From Thermanaerovibrio acidaminovorans DSM 6589 (GTDB taxonomy: Bacteria; Synergistota; Synergistia; Synergistales; Synergistaceae), in NCBI RefSeq assembly GCF_000024905.1, contig NC_013522.1, positions 1,736,001 through 1,800,000 on the forward strand: DNA of 64,000 nt, given 5' to 3'. Position 1 is the stretch's first letter. Each line of letters opens with the position of its first letter. Shown one piece after another: positions 59,895 through 64,000 of this stretch. A model generated the notes under the pieces. That model searched no databases and was not told the DNA's origin. It saw nothing but the letters and a program-made list of their open reading frames with translations. The translations under genes and the position numbers were made by a program.

Positions 59895-59925
59895 CGCGGG
59901 GCCCCGAGGGGCCCCGCGTGCTTTA
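59895..59925 (+). terminator. Terminator after the radical SAM gene
   Basis: CGCGGGGCCCC and GGGGCCCCGCG flank a 2-base loop (11-base-pair stem), followed by TGCTTT. It lies 60 bases after the stop codon. A smaller hairpin (AGGGTCC-AGG..ACCCT) lies at about 59857-59872. The 269-base gap to the next gene holds these and the fru promoter, but no gene. Confidence 0.7.
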
Positions 59926-60025
59926 CCCAAAAGATCAAGGATGATCAATGCCATTGACCTCTCTGGAGCCCCTGGGCTAGATCCGGGTCTCCATGTCTGG
60001 ATGACCGAAAGTTCAGCCCGCCCCC

Positions 60026-60053
60026 TTGCGCTGCCCGCTAGATCCGCTAAAAT
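60026..60053 (+). promoter_or_regulatory. Predicted sigma-70 promoter of the fru operon
   Basis: TTGCGC (60026-60031) and TAAAAT (60048-60053) are separated by 16 bases. Transcription would begin near 60060, just before the repeated operator motif. Confidence 0.5.
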
Positions 60054-60063
60054 AAGCAAAACT

Positions 60064-60088
60064 GATCATATCCAATCAACTTCGATCA
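60064..60088 (+). promoter_or_regulatory. Three 10-base-phased GATCA/AATCA repeats (candidate FruR operator)
   Basis: GATCA at 60064, AATCA at 60074 and GATCA at 60084 are spaced exactly 10 bases, one helical turn, immediately downstream of the promoter. Two more GATCA copies lie at 59933 and 59943, again 10 bases apart and about 130 bases upstream. DeoR-family repressors bind such repeated half-sites and can loop DNA. The regulator is encoded next. Confidence 0.6.
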
Positions 60089-60104
60089 AAAAAGGGGGGA
60101 TCTC

Positions 60105-60875
60105 ATGCTCCCGGAGGAGAGACGATCGGCGATCCTGGCGCTGGTGGGCCAGGGGATATCCTCGGTGCCCCAGATAGCCCATCGGGTTGGGGCCTCGGAG
60201 GCCACGGTGAGGCGGGATCTGGCGCACCTGGAGGAACGGGGGCTTCTACGCCGGACACATGGGGGGGCGTTGCCGGTGGGCTACGGGGCGGAGCCGTCCT
60301 TCAAGGAGAAGCGGGTCAGGAACCTGGAGGAGAAGCGGGCCATAGGGACCGCCTCCGCCGGGCTGGTGGAGGACGGGGAGCGGGTCCTGATCGACGCGGG
60401 GACCACCACGATGGAGCTGGCCCGGGGCCTATTGGGGCGTCGGATAACGGTGGCCACCAACTCGCTGGACGTGGCCCAGGTGTTCATGAACGACCCGGTG
60501 GTGGAGCTCTGGGTCATAGGGGGTGTGATGAGGAAGTCCCCCCGGTCCCTGGTGGGGTTCCTGGCGGACATGGGGCTGGAGGCCCTTCGGTTCGACGTGG
60601 CCTTCATAGGCGCCAACGGGGTGAGCGCCCCCTTCGGGGCCAGCACCCCGAACCCGGAGGAGGCCAGGACCAAGGCCCTCATGATCCGGTCCGCCGCCCG
60701 GGGATACCTGCTGGTGGACCACTCCAAGCTAGGGCGGGACAGCGCCTGCCGGATGTTTCCCCTGGAGGAGCTGACCGGCCTGGTGACCGACTGGGGGGCG
60801 GATGATGAGGAGGTGAGGGCCCTCTCCCGGGTGGTGAAGGTGCTGAGGGCCGGGGAGGACGGAAGATGGCTATAG
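60105..60875 (+). CDS. fruR: DeoR-family repressor of the fructose operon
   Basis: 256 aa. ATG after AAAAAAGGGGGG. The DeoR helix-turn-helix is at about 5-60 (VPQIAHRVGASEATVRRDL, then RRTHGGAL). The sugar-phosphate-binding domain (about 75-235) contains LIDAGTTTMELA and VDHSKLGRDS, the typical effector-site motifs. The inducer in fructose operons of this kind is fructose-1-phosphate (or fructose-1,6-bisphosphate). It overlaps fruK by 10 bases and probably represses its own operon from the repeats at 60064-60088. Confidence 0.92.
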   Translation: MLPEERRSAILALVGQGISSVPQIAHRVGASEATVRRDLAHLEERGLLRRTHGGALPVGYGAEPSFKEKRVRNLEEKRAIGTASAGLVEDGERVLIDAGTTTMELARGLLGRRITVATNSLDVAQVFMNDPVVELWVIGGVMRKSPRSLVGFLADMGLEALRFDVAFIGANGVSAPFGASTPNPEEARTKALMIRSAARGYLLVDHSKLGRDSACRMFPLEELTGLVTDWGADDEEVRALSRVVKVLRAGEDGRWL

Positions 60876-61798
60876 CCACCGTGACGCTGAACCCCGCCAA
60901 GGACAGGACCGTGTTCCTCCGGAAGTTCCGCCCCGGCCAGGTTAACCGGGCGGAGGGGGAGCACCTGGCCCCGGGGGGCAAGGGGATAAACGTGGCCTCC
61001 TTCCTGGGGGACTACGGGGTCCGGGAGGTCTACGCCCTGGGGCTCATCGGGGAGGAGGACATGGGGCTCTTCCGGTCCGCCATGGAGGCCCGGGGAGTGG
61101 GACACATGTTCACCCCCCTGCCCGGGCGGGTCCGGGAGAACATAAAGCTCTCGGACCTGGCGGAGATGACGGTGACGGACGTGAACCTGCCGGGGCCCCG
61201 GTGGGATCCGTCCCACCTGGAGGCCCTCATGGGGGACCTCAAGAGGTGCCCGTGCCGGGTGGTGGTCATCTCCGGGAGCCTCCCCCCCGGCTGCCCGGAG
61301 GACACGGTGGCCCGGCTGGTGGAGGAGTCAAAGCGTATGGGGCGCTTGACCATAGTTGACACAAGCGGGGAGCCTTTGAGGCTGGCGCTGGAGGCGGTGC
61401 CCCACGGGGTGAAGCCCAACCTGGCGGAGCTGTCCGAGGTGCTCCGCCTGCCAGAGGGACCGGAGGGGATCCTCCAGGGGGTCCGGCGCCTCAGGGAGAT
61501 GGGGATAGGACTCGTGGCCCTCTCCCTGGGGGCGGATGGGGCGGTGCTCTCCTCCCCCCAAGGGACGGTGTTGGTCCGGCCCCCCAAGGTGACGCCGATC
61601 ACCACCGTGGGGGCCGGGGACGCCATGGTGGCCGCCATGGCCTTGGGGATCCACTCCTCCATGGAGCTGTGGGAGACCGCCCGGCTGGCCTGCGCCTTCT
61701 CCCTATGTGCGATCACCCGGATAGAGGAGCCAAGGGTTGAACCCTCCGCAGTGAGGGATTTCATGGACAAGATCCGGATATCGGAGGTGGAAGGATGA
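60866..61798 (+). CDS. fruK: 1-phosphofructokinase
   Basis: 310 aa of the PfkB/ribokinase fold. The start ATVTLNPAKDRTVFL, LAPGGKGINVASFLGDYG and the catalytic VGAGDAMVAAMALG (C-terminal) are typical of FruK/LacC enzymes. It phosphorylates fructose-1-phosphate to fructose-1,6-bisphosphate with ATP. The operon order fruR-fruK-EIIA-EIIBC supports FruK over tagatose-6-phosphate kinase. Its stop overlaps the EIIA start (ATGA). Confidence 0.94.
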   Translation: MAIATVTLNPAKDRTVFLRKFRPGQVNRAEGEHLAPGGKGINVASFLGDYGVREVYALGLIGEEDMGLFRSAMEARGVGHMFTPLPGRVRENIKLSDLAEMTVTDVNLPGPRWDPSHLEALMGDLKRCPCRVVVISGSLPPGCPEDTVARLVEESKRMGRLTIVDTSGEPLRLALEAVPHGVKPNLAELSEVLRLPEGPEGILQGVRRLREMGIGLVALSLGADGAVLSSPQGTVLVRPPKVTPITTVGAGDAMVAAMALGIHSSMELWETARLACAFSLCAITRIEEPRVEPSAVRDFMDKIRISEVEG

Positions 61799-62259
61799 TC
61801 GGGGAGCTCATGGGACCCAACGGGATCATATTGGATCTGGAGGTCCGGGAGAAGGAGCGGGTGTTGAGGACCCTGGCGGAGGGATTGAGGGCCGACGGGG
61901 CGGTGAGCGATGTGGAGGAGTTCCTCGCCCACGTGGCCCAGAGGGAGGCCCAGGGGACCACATCGGTGGGGCACGGGCTGGCCATTCCCCACGCCAAGTC
62001 GAGCGCGGTGGTGAGGCCCGCCCTTGCCATGGGCCGCACCCGGGAGGAGATCCAGGAGGAGGCCCTGGACGGGACCAGGCCCAGGCTCTTCTTCATGATC
62101 GCCGTCCCCCAGGGGGACGACTCCTCCCACCTTAAGGTGCTGTCCAGCCTGGCCAGGCTTGTGATGCACCAAGAGGTCCGGGAGGGGCTTCTGAGCGCCA
62201 AGGACCCGGAGGAGGTGAGGAGGATCATATCCGAGGCGGAAGGGCTGATAAGCGGCTGA
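61795..62259 (+). CDS. fruB: PTS fructose EIIA component
   Basis: 154 aa, one EIIA(Fru) domain. The phosphohistidine is in [15 protein letters not shown] (about residue 65). It differs from the EIIA at 19271 and belongs to the fru operon by position (4-base overlap with fruK). It transfers phosphate from HPr to the EIIB domain of the permease 46 bases downstream. The symbol fruB is used loosely, since it is not fused to an HPr domain. Confidence 0.9.
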   Translation: MIGELMGPNGIILDLEVREKERVLRTLAEGLRADGAVSDVEEFLAHVAQREAQGTTSVGHGLAIPHAKSSAVVRPALAMGRTREEIQEEALDGTRPRLFFMIAVPQGDDSSHLKVLSSLARLVMHQEVREGLLSAKDPEEVRRIISEAEGLISG

Positions 62260-62305
62260 TATCCCCGGGGAGACCCGGGCATCCTTGCGACAGGAGGTGT
62301 ACGTG

Positions 62306-63676
62306 ATGGCTAAGATAGTGGCGGTTACGTCCTGTCCCACCGGCATAGCTCACACCTACATGGCGGCGGAGGCGCTGAAGCTGGCGGCGGAGGGGATGGG
62401 GCACCAGGTTAAGGTGGAGACCCGGGGATCCGGGGGGGCAGAGAACCAGCTAACCCAAGAGGACATCTCCCAGGCGGAGCTGGTAATAATAGCGGCGGAC
62501 ACCAAGGTTGAACGGGACCGATTCAGGGGCAAGCGGGTCTACACCACATCCACCGCGGAGGCCATAAGGGACGCCCGGGGCCTCATCGAACGGGCCCTGG
62601 CGGAGGCCCCGGTGGAGGGGGGCGCCGACGCCCCCAAGGCGGCGGAGCCATCCGGCCCCTCGGCCTCCAAGGCCAAGGGGGCCTACAAGCACCTGATGAC
62701 CGGGGTGTCCTACATGATACCCCTGGTGGTGGCCGGGGGGCTATCGATAGCCCTGTCGTTCGCCTTCGGCATAAAGGCCTTCGAGCAGGAAGGGACCCTG
62801 GCCTGGGCGCTGATGAAGGTCGGCGGCGGCTCCGCCTTCGCCCTCATGGTGCCCGTGCTGTCCGCCTACATGGCCTACTCCATCGCTGACCGGCCCGGGC
62901 TTGCGCCGGGCTTCATCGGCGGCATGCTGGCCAGCCAGCTTGGGGCCGGGTTCCTGGGGGGCATCGCCTCCGGGTTCATCGGGGGCTACAGCGCCCTCCT
63001 CATATCCAGCAACGTCAAGCTCCCCAGGAACCTTCAGGGGCTGATGCCGGTGCTCATCATACCCCTGGGAGCCTCCCTTCTTACCGGGCTCATGATGATC
63101 TACGTGGTGGGATCCCCGGTGAAGGCCCTCATGGACTGGACCACCGCCACCTTGAGCGGGATGAGCTCCTCCAACGCGGCCATCCTGGGGCTCCTGCTGG
63201 GGGCCATGATGGCCTTCGACATGGGGGGCCCAATAAACAAGGCGGCCTACACCTTCGCGGTGGGGCTACTGGGCAGCGGCACCTTCGAGCCCATGGCGGC
63301 GGTGATGGCGGCGGGGATGACCCCCCCGCTGGGGATCGCCCTGGCCAGCCTCCTGGCCCCGGGCAAATTCTCCCCCGAGGAACGGGAGGCCGCCAAGGCG
63401 GCGGGAGTTCTTGGCATATCCTTCATAACCGAGGGGGCCATTCCCTTCGCCGCCGGGGACCCAATCCGGGTGATCCCCGCTATAATGGCGGGCTCCGCCC
63501 TAACCGGCGCCATGTCCATGGCGTTCCACTGCACGCTCCGGGCCCCCCACGGGGGGATCTTCGTCCTTCCCATACCCGGAGCGGTGGGGAACCTGGGGCT
63601 CTACGCCCTATCCATCGCCGCCGGCACCGCCCTTACCGCGGCGCTCCTGGCGGCCCTCAAGCGTCCCCAGGGCTAG
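62306..63676 (+). CDS. fruA: PTS fructose EIIBC permease
   Basis: 456 aa from ATG at 62306 with AGGAGGTG six bases upstream; an earlier in-frame start at 62285 overlaps it. EIIB (about 1-100) has [15 protein letters not shown] with the phosphocysteine. EIIC (about 130-455) has about nine membrane segments, including [14 protein letters not shown] and [17 protein letters not shown]. It imports fructose as fructose-1-phosphate for FruK. It shares the same architecture and much of the EIIB and EIIC signature sequence with the EIIBC at 21694, so the two are paralogues. Confidence 0.94.
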   Translation: MAKIVAVTSCPTGIAHTYMAAEALKLAAEGMGHQVKVETRGSGGAENQLTQEDISQAELVIIAADTKVERDRFRGKRVYTTSTAEAIRDARGLIERALAEAPVEGGADAPKAAEPSGPSASKAKGAYKHLMTGVSYMIPLVVAGGLSIALSFAFGIKAFEQEGTLAWALMKVGGGSAFALMVPVLSAYMAYSIADRPGLAPGFIGGMLASQLGAGFLGGIASGFIGGYSALLISSNVKLPRNLQGLMPVLIIPLGASLLTGLMMIYVVGSPVKALMDWTTATLSGMSSSNAAILGLLLGAMMAFDMGGPINKAAYTFAVGLLGSGTFEPMAAVMAAGMTPPLGIALASLLAPGKFSPEEREAAKAAGVLGISFITEGAIPFAAGDPIRVIPAIMAGSALTGAMSMAFHCTLRAPHGGIFVLPIPGAVGNLGLYALSIAAGTALTAALLAALKRPQG

Positions 63677-63720
63677 GCTTTTAGGGCCCGGGCGGACTTC
63701 TCCCCCCGGGCCCTAAAAGC
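63677..63720. terminator. Bidirectional terminator between fruA and cobS
   Basis: GCTTTTAGGGCCCGGG (63677-63692) and its exact complement (63705-63720) form a 16-base-pair stem with a 12-base loop. The flanking A and T runs give U-tracts in both directions. It separates two convergent genes. Confidence 0.9.
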
Positions 63721-63729
63721 CACGGTGGC

Positions 63730-63999
63730 TCACATGGGAAGCCACAGGGCCCCCAGGAGGGGGGCCATTATGGCCTCGCAGGCCACCTCCACCGCCCCCA
63801 GCACGTCCCCGTTGACCCCCCCCAGACGGGAGTTCATCCACCGGGCGCACCCGACCCCCAAGAGGACAGCAATAGACGGGCCGCAAACCAGCACCACCGG
63901 GCCCAGCACCGGAAGGGCCAGAAGTCCCCACGTGGCGCCCAGGGCCAGGTGGGCCACCCCAAGACGCCCCACGAAGACCTTCCCAAGCCCCGACTCCCA
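63730..63999 (-). CDS. cobS: CobS (adenosylcobinamide-GDP ribazoletransferase), 5' end beyond window
   Basis: The last 89 codons of a minus-strand gene enter from the right edge. It is hydrophobic, with the CobS C-terminal signature SRLGGVNGDVLGAVEVACEA, the segment around the metal-binding GDxxGA motif, and a final hydrophobic helix. CobS joins adenosylcobinamide-GDP to alpha-ribazole (phosphate) at the membrane in the last stage of cobalamin assembly. This indicates corrinoid synthesis or salvage, relevant to the B12-sensor at 30636. Confidence 0.85.
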   Translation of the reverse strand, partial: WESGLGKVFVGRLGVAHLALGATWGLLALPVLGPVVLVCGPSIAVLLGVGCARWMNSRLGGVNGDVLGAVEVACEAIMAPLLGALWLPM

Positions 64000-64000
64000 G

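Noticed and set aside
1-64000. CRISPR arrays, tRNA or rRNA genes, insertion sequences, phage genes
   Set aside because: Reading both strands I found no spaced repeats, clover-leaf motifs, transposases or integrases; a tRNA missed by eye remains possible and tRNAscan-SE would settle it.

Overview
The window is a GC-rich (my impression is 60-65 percent) chromosomal segment from an anaerobic, diderm bacterium. An ADP-heptose cluster with two family 9 glycosyltransferases implies a lipopolysaccharide-type outer membrane. Citrate lyase activation genes, amino-acid and peptide enzymes, and a zinc metallopeptidase-rsmB-PASTA order seen in Firmicutes fit Synergistota best (Thermanaerovibrio or Aminomonas-like). 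That placement is inference; no rRNA or other marker was available. I see no tRNA, rRNA, CRISPR array, transposase or phage gene. Coding density is very high, with many 4-base stop/start overlaps (ATGA, GTGA, TTGA) and frequent TTG or GTG starts.

Layout. 1-3024 (minus): PASTA-only membrane protein (cut by the window edge), rsmB, and a YugP-type Zn peptidase. 3151-6597: a DegT-type aminotransferase and a GntR regulator, divergent from a class I aminotransferase and a small membrane protein. 6289-12076 (minus): citX, a MocR regulator, citC, an AMP-forming acyl-CoA ligase with an altered catalytic site, and an M20 amidohydrolase. 12113-13450 (minus): a degenerate CbiA-like protein, divergent from asnS and an orphan pyruvate-phosphate-dikinase N-domain protein. 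16635-18282: a diiron metallo-beta-lactamase-fold protein followed by a soluble chemoreceptor. 18336-23088 (minus): a fructose/mannose PTS operon (EIIBC, PRD regulator, EIIA, manA).

23199-31655 (minus): a run of B12-binding sensor, diguanylate cyclase, YhaO/SbcD-like nuclease, YhaN/SbcC-like ATPase, ZnuC, ZnuB and an unknown anchored protein. 31724-38006: addB-addA recombination nuclease. 38049-40757: a PAS-GGDEF-HD-GYP c-di-GMP enzyme and a TPR-like protein. 40820-47621 (minus): a tightly coupled five-gene operon of UPF0182 membrane protein, PP2C phosphatase, Ser/Thr kinase, secreted protein and unknown protein. 47752-50376: a coiled-coil protein of unknown function behind a possible sigma-28 promoter, and an alanine-glyoxylate-type aminotransferase. 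50373-55591 (minus): the heptose cluster and a MobA-like transferase. 55712-58647: a TPP riboswitch with attenuator and thiD-thiM-thiE-thiW. 58681-59835: a radical SAM/HhH protein. 60105-63676: a classical fruR-fruK-EIIA-EIIBC operon. 63730-end: the 3' part of cobS.

How the parts work together. Two fructose-family PTS systems feed fructose-1-phosphate (fruK) and probably mannose-6-phosphate (manA) into glycolysis. c-di-GMP signalling appears twice, once coupled to a CarH-like B12 sensor and once as a dual cyclase/phosphodiesterase. A probable oxygen-sensing diiron protein is paired with a soluble chemoreceptor. The most system-like unexplained locus is the kinase/phosphatase/UPF0182 operon, whose phosphatase appears to start at CTG overlapping the upstream stop codon.
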